This document shows, piece by piece, positions 7,351 through 15,804 of a stretch of 61,167 nucleotides of DNA. Source of the stretch: Oscillospiraceae bacterium (lineage in GTDB: Bacteria; Bacillota; Clostridia; Oscillospirales; Oscillospiraceae); the NCBI GenBank assembly GCA_017624715.1, contig JAGAMN010000013.1:1-61167 (forward strand), given 5' to 3'. Every line of letters starts with the position of its first letter. The stretch's first letter is position 1. A program made the translations under genes and the position numbers. A model generated the notes under the pieces. The model did not search any database and was not told where the DNA came from. It saw only the letters and a program-made list of their open reading frames with translations.

Positions 7351-8289
7351 ATGGAAAACACATACTCCAAAGTTCAAGAACTACTGCATCAGAGGGCGGA
7401 TTATCAAGCAAGACTGAACCTGATTCCCTATGATGGCACGCCTGAAATTAAGGATCGGGATGGGCAGAAATATCTCTATGTTCGTAAACGGGTAGGAAGC
7501 CGGTTGACTTCTACCTATGTAGATGCCTATTCTGATGAACTGTATCAGTTGCTGCTCCGTAATTCCAGAGAGGCACGGGAGCTGCGCAAATATATTCGCC
7601 GTGTAGAGAAGGAATTGGCGGCCCTGGGTTACGAGGAGACAGAGATTTCTCCAAGAGTGATGCTGAATCTGGATTTTGCTAGAGTCAATATGAAGGCCAA
7701 TATTTATGATCAGGCTGTCTTGGAAGGTGTGGCTACTACCTATCCTCAGACCGAAACCATTATTGAAAACGGCATTGTCTCTGGCATGAAACCAACGGAT
7801 GTACAGAAGATCCTGAATCTGAAACATGCCTGGGAGTTCATTCTGGACAAAGATGTGCTCAGCTATGGGACTGATTATCACATTCTCTGCCATATCGCAA
7901 AGCTCGTAAACGAAGGTTTTTATTCGGATGGAGGACGGATTCGCGGTGTGCCCGTGACGATTGGTGGTACTTCCTATGTTCCGCCGCTGCCGATTGAAAC
8001 CATCGTAAAAGAAAGCATCGATGCTATTTTACAGGAGAATGCTGACGATGTGGACATTGCTATCAAGCTGTGCCTGTATTGTATGAAGATGCAGATTTTC
8101 AATGATGGAAATAAGCGGGCCTCGGTGATCTTTGCAAACCATTTCATGATCACCAAGGGCCAGGGCCTGTTGGTGATCCCTCAGGATCGTGTTCCTGAAT
8201 TTAAGCGCTTGCTGGTAGCCTATTATGAAGACCGGGACAATGGTGAGATTATGGAATTTATGCGGAGCTGCTGTTGGCGGACATTTTGA
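7351..8289 (+). CDS. Fic-domain protein with Gln in place of the catalytic His
   Basis: A 312-residue Fic/DOC-fold protein. Fic enzymes usually transfer AMP or another phosphate-linked group to target proteins. The active-site loop reads QIFNDGNKRAS (from residue 248) where the consensus is HxFx(D/E)GN(G/K)R, so the general-base His is Gln while the anion-binding GNKR is intact. A Fic flap is seen at GTSYVPPLP (about residues 209-217), and TIIENG (near residue 138) resembles an autoinhibitory helix. The N-terminal 90 residues are helical and charged (RELRKYIRRVEKELAALGYE). Start ATG follows GGAGG. It is 23 bp upstream of the helicase gene and co-directional, so they form an operon. Activity may be altered or lost. 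Confidence 0.88.
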   Translation: MENTYSKVQELLHQRADYQARLNLIPYDGTPEIKDRDGQKYLYVRKRVGSRLTSTYVDAYSDELYQLLLRNSREARELRKYIRRVEKELAALGYEETEISPRVMLNLDFARVNMKANIYDQAVLEGVATTYPQTETIIENGIVSGMKPTDVQKILNLKHAWEFILDKDVLSYGTDYHILCHIAKLVNEGFYSDGGRIRGVPVTIGGTSYVPPLPIETIVKESIDAILQENADDVDIAIKLCLYCMKMQIFNDGNKRASVIFANHFMITKGQGLLVIPQDRVPEFKRLLVAYYEDRDNGEIMEFMRSCCWRTF

Positions 8290-8312
8290 TTTCCACAGTT
8301 TAGGAGCACATC

Positions 8313-11048
8313 ATGGATGAAAAAAGAAATTTGATCCTCATAAAGGGTGAGAATAAGACTTGGCAAATTGAATGCTGTCGTTATGATCCGCAGGATCAGC
8401 GGTATCATGTGACATTCACCAATGGCAGAACCTATCCATATGGTTATTCCTCTGTGCAATGGCTGAAAGATCCTGAGGTTTTGAATCCGGAACTCTATCA
8501 CATCGTTAAGGAAGGAAAGCCTTTTTACGGTGTCCGATCTATCTTCGTATTTAAAGACTTTGACGAATGGTGGCACTTGGTTTTCGACAATGGCAGCGGA
8601 AGAACTTACCGTAAGAGCGAGTTGCAGATAGAGAAATCTTGCCTGGATAGCAAGCGAGCCCAGAATAAATTATCCTATTTACGTGATATTGCCGGTATCA
8701 ATGAACTGAAAAATGACGACGGCGAAGTGCTGCTGAAAAAGCAGTATGAAAAACTGACCTTTGTTGGCGAGGGCTCAGCACTGGCATCCTATCTGCACCC
8801 AGAATCCAATCCGATACAGACTTTTTCACCAGGTTCTCTGATTTTTCCTTTTGGCGGAAACGCAAGCCAGTTCAAGGCGGTTACAAATGCCCTCGGCAGC
8901 CAGATGAGTGTCATTCAAGGCCCACCCGGCACCGGCAAGACCCAAACTATTTTGAACATCATCGCAAACCTGCTGGTGCGTGGAAAGACAATCCAGGTGG
9001 TTTCCAACAACAACTCCGCCACCCAAAATGTGCTGGAGAAGTTGTCCTCACCCCAATATGGCCTTGATTTCTTGGTAGCCACTCTGGGCAAACGGGAAAA
9101 CAAGGAAGCTTTTATTGAGGTGCAAACTGGAGTGTACCCGGATATGACGGCTTGGCAGAGGAATCCGCAGGAGCTGCTGGTGTTGCAGGAACAGGTGGAA
9201 AAGCTTTCTCTGGAAGTAGCAGACTGCTTTGGAAAGCAGGAACGCCTGGCGGTTGCCAAGCAAGAGTTGGATGCTCTGGAAGTGGAATCGCAATATTTCA
9301 GTCAGTATTGCGAAGATTCCAATATGGTCAAACCCGTCAGAGCACCCAGAAAAGGCCTGAAATCGGAAACGATTCTGCGCATCCTGCAAGATTGCGAAAA
9401 CCGCAGTGAGCAGGGTCTGCCCCTATCTCTCTGGCACAAACTGAAAAGCAGTATTTTTTATGGCGTGTATGAATGGAAGTTCCACAAAAACGACATTGGT
9501 ACCATCCTTACATACCTGCAAAGTTTGTTTTACAGGACAAAGCACACAGAGCTATGCGAGGAGATTTCTTCTCTGCAAGCAGCATTGGCCGAAGTGGACG
9601 CCAAAGAGAAGATGGATCAGCTGACCAAGCTATCCATGGAATATCTGAAAGCAATTCTCTACAATCGTTACGGCGGCAGGCAGGCACGCCACATCTTTAC
9701 AATGGATGCCATTTGGAAAACACCGTTGGAGATCCTACGGGAGTATCCCATCATTCTCAGCACCACTTTTTCTTCCAGGAGCTGTCTGAAGGATGCTACA
9801 TACGATTACCTGATCATGGATGAAGCATCTCAGGTTGATTTGGCGACTGGCGCTCTGGCGTTGGCTTCTGCAAGATGTGCGGTCATTGTTGGAGACCTGA
9901 AACAATTACCCAATGTGATTCCTGAAAATCTACGGAAACAAAGCGAGGCGGTGTTCCAAAGCTATCACCTGCCGGAAGGCTATAATTATGCAAACAACAG
10001 CTTCCTGAAATCTATCTGCACAGTGCTCCCTGATATTCCGCAGACATTACTTCGGGAACACTACCGCTGCCATCCGAAGATCATCGGCTTTTGCAATCAG
10101 AAATTCTATCAGGATCAACTGGTCATTATGACGGAGGATCATGACGAACCGGATACTCTTTGTGTATTCCGCACAGTTGAGGGACAGCACCACCGTGGTC
10201 ACATCAATCAGCGGCAAATTGATGTGACAGTGAACGAGGTTCTGCCGAGATTGGAGGGTACCTCGCCGGAGAACATCGGAATTATCGCCCCATACCGGGA
10301 CCAGGTGACGGAATTTGCCAAAGCCGTCCGGGGTTCCGGCGTGGAAGTGGATACCGTCCATAAATTCCAGGGCAGGGAAAAGGATGCCATCGTTATTACC
10401 ACGGTAGATGACGAGGTGACGGACTTCTCAGACGATCCTTACCTGCTGAACGTGGCGATTTCCCGTGCCAAGAAAAAGCTGTGCCTGGTGGTTTCCGGAA
10501 ATGAGCAGCCGGCGGACAGTAATATCAAGGACCTGGTCGCCTATATTGAGTATCACAATTTTGCGGTGGTCGACAGCGAGCTATATTCCGTCTTTGACCT
10601 GCTGTACCAGCAGTACACCCAGCAGCGGCTTGCTTACCTGGCAAAGCATAAACGAGTCTCTCAGTACGATTCCGAGAACCTGATGTATGCAGCCATCTGT
10701 GATATGCTGCAGGAGATGCCTGACTTGCCGCTGAGTGTGATCTGTCACCCAAAAGTGCGGTTGCTGATTCGAGATCACGAAAAGTTAACGGACGAAGAGC
10801 ACCGCTATGCGATCCATCCCAACACCCATGTGGATTTCTTGATTTATAACCGCATTACCAAGGCACCGGTGCTTGCCATTGAGGTGGATGGATTCCACTA
10901 TCACAAGGATGGTACCCGGCAGGCAGAGCGGGACCGTATGAAGGGCGAGATCTTTACCAAATATGGTATCCCCTTGCTCCGACTTGCTACCAACGGCAGC
11001 AATGAAATTCAAAGAATCAAGGAGTTGCTGTGTCCAGTTACACAATAG
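8313..11048 (+). CDS. SF1 helicase with C-terminal DUF2726 nuclease-like domain
   Basis: A 911-residue protein. After a ~190-residue N-terminal region of unknown fold comes an Upf1/Dna2-like SF1 helicase: Walker A GPPGTGKT (203-210), Walker B DEAS (503-506), motif III GDLKQLP, motif V VHKFQGREKDAI and motif VI NVAISRAKKKL. A charged, coiled-coil-like insertion (LQEQVEKLSLEVADCF) separates motifs I and II. The last 110 residues match the DUF2726 nuclease-like fold: HVDFLIY, VLAIEVDGFHYH, then KYGIPLLRLAT. ATG follows AGGAG. Helicase-nuclease proteins of this shape are frequent in anti-phage defence, and this one pairs with the Fic gene upstream. A DNA or RNA substrate cannot be inferred. Confidence 0.92.
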   Translation: MDEKRNLILIKGENKTWQIECCRYDPQDQRYHVTFTNGRTYPYGYSSVQWLKDPEVLNPELYHIVKEGKPFYGVRSIFVFKDFDEWWHLVFDNGSGRTYRKSELQIEKSCLDSKRAQNKLSYLRDIAGINELKNDDGEVLLKKQYEKLTFVGEGSALASYLHPESNPIQTFSPGSLIFPFGGNASQFKAVTNALGSQMSVIQGPPGTGKTQTILNIIANLLVRGKTIQVVSNNNSATQNVLEKLSSPQYGLDFLVATLGKRENKEAFIEVQTGVYPDMTAWQRNPQELLVLQEQVEKLSLEVADCFGKQERLAVAKQELDALEVESQYFSQYCEDSNMVKPVRAPRKGLKSETILRILQDCENRSEQGLPLSLWHKLKSSIFYGVYEWKFHKNDIGTILTYLQSLFYRTKHTELCEEISSLQAALAEVDAKEKMDQLTKLSMEYLKAILYNRYGGRQARHIFTMDAIWKTPLEILREYPIILSTTFSSRSCLKDATYDYLIMDEASQVDLATGALALASARCAVIVGDLKQLPNVIPENLRKQSEAVFQSYHLPEGYNYANNSFLKSICTVLPDIPQTLLREHYRCHPKIIGFCNQKFYQDQLVIMTEDHDEPDTLCVFRTVEGQHHRGHINQRQIDVTVNEVLPRLEGTSPENIGIIAPYRDQVTEFAKAVRGSGVEVDTVHKFQGREKDAIVITTVDDEVTDFSDDPYLLNVAISRAKKKLCLVVSGNEQPADSNIKDLVAYIEYHNFAVVDSELYSVFDLLYQQYTQQRLAYLAKHKRVSQYDSENLMYAAICDMLQEMPDLPLSVICHPKVRLLIRDHEKLTDEEHRYAIHPNTHVDFLIYNRITKAPVLAIEVDGFHYHKDGTRQAERDRMKGEIFTKYGIPLLRLATNGSNEIQRIKELLCPVTQ

Positions 11049-11183
11049 TGAAGCACTGGCTGGTGTGTCACCGGAAAAGGGTTTATTTGTTTATTTTGTT
11101 TTCTTAGTTACTGCTTGGCGGTACTTGCTGATGCCGTGTGGCGGTAACGGGATGATGTACTTCCCAATACGAGTAAGTCAATT

Positions 11184-11205
11184 TGACCCATACGCTGACC
11201 CATAC
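11184..11205 (+). repeat. Tandem TGACCCATAC repeats
   Basis: TGACCCATAC occurs at 11184-11193 and 11196-11205, 12 bp apart, near the right end of the element. They may be recombinase or excisionase arm sites. Confidence 0.45.
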
Positions 11206-11248
11206 CACGAAATCAGCGAGTGGACAAGCCAGGATGTATTGGACTTAT

Positions 11249-11345
11249 GACCTCCGGGTTAGTTCGAAAATAGCGGCAAAAACCGCAAAAAGTCCTTGTG
11301 CTGCAACGGAAAATTCGCCTGAGAGCAGCTCATAACCCGGAGGTC
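11249..11345. repeat. Inverted copy of the tRNA core near the attachment site
   Basis: GACCTCCGGGTTA (11249-11261) is the exact reverse complement of TAACCCGGAGGTC (11333-11345), which lies inside the tRNA fragment. Directly after the first copy comes TTCGAAAATAGC (11263-11274), which also occurs at 1832-1843 just upstream of the integrase gene. The stretch 11049-11328 otherwise holds no gene that I can support. Confidence 0.55.
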
Positions 11346-11373
11346 GTAGGTTCGAGTCCTGCCTCCGCAACCA
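11329..11373 (+). other. 3' part of an initiator tRNA gene (attachment site)
   Basis: Bases from CTCATAA (anticodon loop with CAT) through CCCGG, the T arm GTAGGTTCGAGTCCTGC and the acceptor end CTCCGCAACCA form the 3' half of a tRNA-Met gene. The CCCG after the loop points to the initiator type. The 5' half is missing: the bases before the loop (GAGCAG) do not pair with the 3' anticodon stem. This is what an integrase leaves at one end of an element inserted into a tRNA 3' end. The intact tRNA would be at the other end, outside the window. Confidence 0.85.
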
Positions 11374-11374
11374 T

Positions 11375-11428
11375 AATTGGACACCAATTTTGATACAACG
11401 AGTATCAAGGTGGGTGTCCAATTTTTTT
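11375..11428 (+). terminator. Terminator after the tRNA fragment
   Basis: AATTGGACACC pairs with GGTGTCCAATT and is followed by a run of T; an inner arm TTGATAC/GTATCAA extends the stem. It presumably belonged to the tRNA transcript. Confidence 0.85.
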
Positions 11429-11455
11429 GAAAAGCCTTGATTTACAAGGGTTTTT

Positions 11456-11548
11456 CGATACTATTTAACGAAACCAGGCTCTGTGGGGGTGAAAAATAAC
11501 TTCCTCAGAGCCTGGTTCTGTTTTACGCTACGATACCTTTTAACGAAA
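11456..11548. repeat. Direct repeats around a 12-bp hairpin
   Basis: CGATACTATTTAACGAAA (11456-11473) and CGATACCTTTTAACGAAA (11531-11548) differ at two positions. Between them AACCAGGCTCTG (11472-11483) pairs exactly with CAGAGCCTGGTT (11506-11517). The unit resembles a small mobile or structured repeat, or a composite regulatory site just downstream of the element's end. Confidence 0.5.
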
Positions 11549-11649
11549 AGTCGGAGGTATGTCCATTTTTCGGTCAGGTATGTGCATCTTTTAATTATTC
11601 CTAAGTTTCACGAAGAAACCTGAAATGAAAATAAACATCCTGTCACTGG

Positions 11650-11678
11650 TAGACTTTTTCCTCAAAATGATATATAAT
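11650..11678 (+). promoter_or_regulatory. Promoter of the LytTR regulator gene
   Basis: TAGACT (11650-11655), a 17-bp spacer and TATAAT (11673-11678) precede the response-regulator gene by 44 bp, with GGAGAGGAGG as ribosome site. Confidence 0.6.
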
Positions 11679-11722
11679 TAAATTTTGAGAAGCTAAGACT
11701 ATGCTGGAGAGGAGGATGGATC

Positions 11723-12439
11723 ATGCCGACAAGCAATGAATTGAGAATCGCGGTGGTCGATGATATTGAGAAAGACCGCTTTCAAATCGCGGAACAGACG
11801 CGCGATATTCTGGTTCATGCCAAAATCTCTCACAGCATTTCCGGTTATGGGGATGCCCGGTCACTCCTGGATGATATTCACAGCGGCAAAAAATACGACC
11901 TCCTTCTGCTGGATGTTCTTATGGATGATATAGACGGTATGGCCCTTGCCAAAGCTCTGCGCAATCAAGGCGATCACACCATGATTGTCTTTATTTCCAT
12001 CAGTCAGGAGATGGCACGCCTGGGCTATCAGGTGGAGGCATCCCGGTATCTTGTGAAACCTCTGGATAAAGAGGAACTAAAAGAATCCCTGATGTACTGC
12101 ATCGATAAACTGACAAAAAAAGAAATCCTGCTGCCAACCGAGAAAGGTCAGTACAGGACTTCTTTTCAGAATATTCAATTTGTGGAAGCCTTTGACCGCG
12201 GCACCCGGTTTGTTCTGACGGATGATACGGTGGAAACCAAGCTGAAATTCAGCGAGGTGGAAGCCATGCTCCCCAAGTCCACCTTCATTCTCTGCCATCG
12301 GGCATACATAGTCAATCTGGCACTTACCAAGCATATCAGCCAGTATGAGTTTGTAATGAAAAACGGCGCTGTTATTCCGATCAGCAGACTCCGCTATAAC
12401 GAAATCTATCGAAAATTCGTGGATCGTCTTACGGATTAA
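11723..12439 (+). CDS. LytTR-family response regulator
   Basis: A 238-residue response regulator. Residues 1-125 form the receiver domain with acidic pair D13-D14, phospho-acceptor D64 (LLLLDVLMDD) and K112 (YLVKPLD). Residues about 145-235 form a LytTR DNA-binding domain (FVEAFDRGTRFVL, FILCHRAYIVNL, ISRLRYNEIY). It is the cytoplasmic partner of the GHKL kinase on the opposite strand; the two stop codons overlap by two bases. The likely targets are the surface-protein genes that follow at 14514-19143, because such pairs usually control nearby cell-envelope or secreted products, but no binding site is proven. Confidence 0.93.
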   Translation: MPTSNELRIAVVDDIEKDRFQIAEQTRDILVHAKISHSISGYGDARSLLDDIHSGKKYDLLLLDVLMDDIDGMALAKALRNQGDHTMIVFISISQEMARLGYQVEASRYLVKPLDKEELKESLMYCIDKLTKKEILLPTEKGQYRTSFQNIQFVEAFDRGTRFVLTDDTVETKLKFSEVEAMLPKSTFILCHRAYIVNLALTKHISQYEFVMKNGAVIPISRLRYNEIYRKFVDRLTD

Positions 12440-14319
12440 GCCAGAGGGATCACGATCTTCACGCTGAAGCAATTCCCGTTGTTTTCAGCAATGATGGCAC
12501 CACGATACTTCTCAACAATATTGCGAATGATCTTCAGACCCAAACCGTGCTTCGGCACGGTTTCTTTTTTTGCTTCTGTTTCCTGCGGATCGAAGCTGTT
12601 TTCGCATACGATAGCGAGATAGCCGTCCTTCTCATGGATTTTCAGCAGGATATAGGGTGCATCTGTTTCGGATGCGGCGGTGATGGCATTGTCCACGATG
12701 TTCATAACCATGGCGCACAGGTCGGGATCGGACAGGGGCAGCTCCGAAGGGGCTGTGATGTGCGGGATCTCAACCCGGATACCTGCGTCAACAGCAGCGC
12801 CCAGCCTGCCGTTGAGAATAATATCCAGCATTTTATTTCCGCTCTCAACGATGGGGCGGATTTTTTGATTCTGCCCGATCAATCCTGCCAGATATTCCGT
12901 CCGCTTCTCGTCGCCGCCCATATCGTGCAGGGTGCGGAAGTGGCGCAGCATATCGTGACGGAGCATCATCACTTCCTCATGCTGGCGGCGGAGATTATCG
13001 TAGCTTTCCAGAGCCAGCTCCCGGCTCTGCTTCATCAGCTGCTGCTCGGCACGACGGTTCAGTTCCGTGCGGACAAATTCCGCAATGGCAGTAATCAGAG
13101 CTGCCGCTGTGACAGCAGGGATGGTGCGGTAGTAGACATACTGAATTTGTCCGCTGCCGAGGGATACAAGGATCTGCTGCCAAACGATCCTTTTTTCCGG
13201 AAGGATCACCGACAGCCAGCTTGCCACGATACAGGCCAGCGCCATGGGGGTGAACACTCTGTAAAACCAGTTTTCTTTCCGCCAGTACACGGCTCCCAGC
13301 ACAAGGATCGCCGTGATACCCGCAAAGGCAAGCCACCAGGGAAGGTACTCAACGCACAGGGTCGCGGCGAAATGATCAGCGGGAATGGTATGCAAAGCGG
13401 TAATGAACACACCGTATCCAATCACGGACAGGCCGTACAGACCTACCGCGCCCCACAGGAGCTTCCGATGCTTGCCGCCCCGCAGCGTCAGGAATACCAG
13501 CAGCCCCAGAGCGGAGATCAGGGGGAGAATGCTTGCCGGGTCGTTTTCGGAGCTTCCGAAATACCTGGGGAAGAAGCTGGTGCCGACGATTTGACTTGCC
13601 ATGGCGCAAAATGCCACCAGTGCCAGACACAGAACGCTCCAATCCCGATTACGGACGAAGCTGACCAGCAGGAGCAGAACAATTAGGAAAGCCGCCGCTG
13701 CAATGACCGCCGTCTGGAAGGTCTCGGAGATCAGACCGCTTTCATAGGCATAGCCGCAGTACAGCAGAACGGAAGTGGGCCATGCTTTTACGAAGCTGGT
13801 CTCTGTCCATTCGGGGAAGGACTGGGCAATGGTCAGCGTCTTGCCCTGGTAGTCCATGGGCAGGCTGATCAGGATAGACTCCCGGTACCATTCATTCATA
13901 GGCAGCCGCAGATAGCCGATGCGGTTGTCCAATCCTGGGCAGTCGGTGTAGATCAGCACATCATCCAGCCAGACGGAAAAGGTATATTCCACCGCGCCAA
14001 GCTGCAAGGTGGGGCTGTCCAGCTCTTCGGACAGGACCCTGGAATAATAGAAGGTCTGTCCCAGCTCCAAACCCGTGTAGGCGCCCAAACCGTCGGGGGT
14101 CAGCTCCGTGACCGTTTCCCCCTCCCGGGTGTAGACCGTCCAGCCTTTGCTGTCAAAGTCGGCAGGATCCCGCACCATGGCATCCTCCTGCGGCACAAGG
14201 GAAAGGTCAAGGGACACATCCTCCATGGGGCTTGCATATATCATCAAGCAAAAGGCACAAACAACGCCCAGAACAAGGGCGAGGATCACAGGGATATGCA
14301 CTTGTATTCTATCTCTCAA
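12436..14319 (-). CDS. Membrane sensor histidine kinase, GHKL type
   Basis: About 627 residues. One N-terminal membrane segment (IPVILALVLGVVCAFCLMI) is followed by a ~180-residue extracellular beta-rich region, then about seven hydrophobic segments (residues 210-430), as in 7TM-DISM receptors. The cytoplasmic part has the phospho-acceptor motif MMLRHDMLRHF and a GHKL ATPase with N-box VMNIVDNAITAA and G-box KHGLGLKII. The start is taken as TTG at 14319, nine bases after AGGAGG. An ATG at 14349 lies before that site. It converges on the LytTR regulator with overlapping stops, so the two transcripts must cross; no terminator lies between. Confidence 0.9.
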   Translation of the reverse strand: MRDRIQVHIPVILALVLGVVCAFCLMIYASPMEDVSLDLSLVPQEDAMVRDPADFDSKGWTVYTREGETVTELTPDGLGAYTGLELGQTFYYSRVLSEELDSPTLQLGAVEYTFSVWLDDVLIYTDCPGLDNRIGYLRLPMNEWYRESILISLPMDYQGKTLTIAQSFPEWTETSFVKAWPTSVLLYCGYAYESGLISETFQTAVIAAAAFLIVLLLLVSFVRNRDWSVLCLALVAFCAMASQIVGTSFFPRYFGSSENDPASILPLISALGLLVFLTLRGGKHRKLLWGAVGLYGLSVIGYGVFITALHTIPADHFAATLCVEYLPWWLAFAGITAILVLGAVYWRKENWFYRVFTPMALACIVASWLSVILPEKRIVWQQILVSLGSGQIQYVYYRTIPAVTAAALITAIAEFVRTELNRRAEQQLMKQSRELALESYDNLRRQHEEVMMLRHDMLRHFRTLHDMGGDEKRTEYLAGLIGQNQKIRPIVESGNKMLDIILNGRLGAAVDAGIRVEIPHITAPSELPLSDPDLCAMVMNIVDNAITAASETDAPYILLKIHEKDGYLAIVCENSFDPQETEAKKETVPKHGLGLKIIRNIVEKYRGAIIAENNGNCFSVKIVIPLA

Positions 14320-14513
14320 TCCGATGCACCTCCTTATATAGCTTCTCATTATAAATGATAACGGCTAAAAAAGGCAGTGTCAACCGCCCGAAAAAACATT
14401 TCACGCAGGATTTCATACATCTCGTGCAAGCCCTATTGTTTTTTGGAAACCCTTGCAATAAAATGCAAGATGTAAGAATGGGTGAATTGTAGATTGCAGA
14501 AGGAGGTGAGCAA

Positions 14514-15053
14514 ATGGGAAAACACGAAAACCAAAAGCAGGACAAAACCAAATGGCTCATTTTGCTTCTGCTCCTGATCACCCTGCTGGCGGTGGGCGTC
14601 ACCGTTTGGGCGCTGTTCTTCCGGGACACCGGCCCGGCGCTGGCTCCCGACTATGCACCCCAGGAGATGGAGCAGCATGCCGAGACCATCCCCGATGATA
14701 CGGGCGACAAGATGGAAAACCCGGAGGGCGGCGGTGCTGTCAGCCTGACCTACTCCAATAAGGTCACCATCGATCTGTCGGATAAGGCGGCATCCTTGTA
14801 CTTCGCCAACCCCGGCAAGTCCAATCAGGACATGGTCATCCAGATCTCCATTCAGGATACCGTCATCGTCCAGTCCGGCACTCTGGTGCCGGGACAGCAG
14901 GTAAAGCTGCTGGACCTGCTGGAGGGTGCGGAAAAGCAGCTGTCCTCCGGCGGCTATGAGGGCAAGTTCGTTGTCCTCTACTACGACCCCGACAGCGGCG
15001 AAAAAGCCATGGTCAATACCGAGATCCCCATCACGATCAACGTGGTAGGATAA
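14514..15053 (+). CDS. Membrane-anchored extracellular protein
   Basis: A 179-residue protein with a short charged N-terminus (MGKHENQKQDKTKW), one membrane helix (about residues 14-37) and an acidic extracellular part. The folded region (residues 75-179) is all-beta: LTYSNKVTIDLSDKAASLYF, then NPGKSNQDMVIQI and SGTLVPGQQVKLL. It resembles the protein at 17972-18457 in layout and in the NPxSNxxxxIxIxD/GxLVxPGxxVxxV pattern. Perfect ribosome site AAGGAGGTGAG. First gene of the surface-protein run. Function unknown; perhaps assembly or anchoring of the secreted partners. Confidence 0.8.
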   Translation: MGKHENQKQDKTKWLILLLLLITLLAVGVTVWALFFRDTGPALAPDYAPQEMEQHAETIPDDTGDKMENPEGGGAVSLTYSNKVTIDLSDKAASLYFANPGKSNQDMVIQISIQDTVIVQSGTLVPGQQVKLLDLLEGAEKQLSSGGYEGKFVVLYYDPDSGEKAMVNTEIPITINVVG

Positions 15054-15080
15054 AAGCTTGGAAGAAAGGAGTAATCAACC

Positions 15081-15584
15081 ATGAGAAAAATCATCAGCAC
15101 TGTACTTGCGCTGGCTCTTTTGCTGAGCCTGAGCGTTACCGCCTTTGCTTCCGAGCTGGGCGGCAGCCAGGATGTCACCGCCAAGTACGAAAAGACCGAG
15201 ACCGAGGAAGCCATCTACAACGTGGATATCCAGTGGGGTGAACTGACCTTCACCTACAGCGAGACCACCGAGAAGACCTGGAACCCCGACACTCACACCT
15301 ACGACACCGACGTAAGCGGCGGCTGGGATAAGACCGAGACTGCCATCAAGGTCACCAACCACTCCAACGTGGCAGTTGACGTGGCCATGTCCGTTACCCC
15401 CGTGGCGGGCACCGGCGTGAATGTTTCCCTCACCGGCGGCAATGCCACTCTGGCGGCAGGCGTGGAAGGTGATGTGAGCGGAGCAGCTTTCGTCACCGGC
15501 ACCCTGAAGATCTCCGGCACCCCCAACAGCACCGTCACCGCAGCCGGTGTCAAGGTCGGCGAGATCACCGTCACCATCGAGTAA
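15081..15584 (+). CDS. Secreted beta-rich surface protein
   Basis: A 167-residue protein with a clear signal peptide (MRKIISTVLALALLLSLSVT, cleavage near AFA-SE). The mature part is one beta domain: VDIQWGELTFTYSETTEKTW, TAIKVTNHSNVAVDVAMSV and a closing VGEITVTIE. The same domain is recognisable at the C-terminus of the 680-residue protein downstream (ADIAWGSMAFTYTDGENG ... IGSVTITIN), which suggests that the two assemble or bind the same partner. No sorting signal is present. Codon use and GC match the downstream genes. Confidence 0.85.
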   Translation: MRKIISTVLALALLLSLSVTAFASELGGSQDVTAKYEKTETEEAIYNVDIQWGELTFTYSETTEKTWNPDTHTYDTDVSGGWDKTETAIKVTNHSNVAVDVAMSVTPVAGTGVNVSLTGGNATLAAGVEGDVSGAAFVTGTLKISGTPNSTVTAAGVKVGEITVTIE

Positions 15585-15605
15585 CCCACCGGCGCGACAG
15601 CGCCC

Positions 15606-15780
15606 AAAGGCTTCCCCCGGGGGGAAGCTGTCAAAAATCTCTGATTTTTGACTGATGAGGAATGCGGGCGGTAATCTGGTGGTTTCCTCTCTGTTTCGGG
15701 CCTCCACCAGACCCAACTGCACGCCATCCTTCATCCGTCACGGCTTACGCCGTGCCACCTTCCCCCCGGGGGAAGGCTTA
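15606..15780. repeat. Intergenic repeat with imperfect terminal inverted repeats
   Basis: The ends AAGGCTTCCCCCGGGGGGAA and (reverse complement of the right end) AAGCCTTCCCCCGGGGGGAA match closely, each being itself nearly palindromic. Inside lie the hairpins TCAAAAATC/GATTTTTGA (15631-15651) and CACGGC/GCCGTG (15739-15754). This is the form of a dispersed, non-coding MITE-like repeat; I have the impression that similar ones are common in Oscillospiraceae, but copy number cannot be checked here. Confidence 0.6.
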
Positions 15781-15804
15781 AAAAAATCCGAAAGGAGAAA
15801 ACCT

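Noticed and set aside
11300-11373. An intact tRNA-Met gene
   Set aside because: Only the part from the anticodon loop to CCA fits; the 5' acceptor, D arm and 5' anticodon stem cannot be formed from the bases before it.
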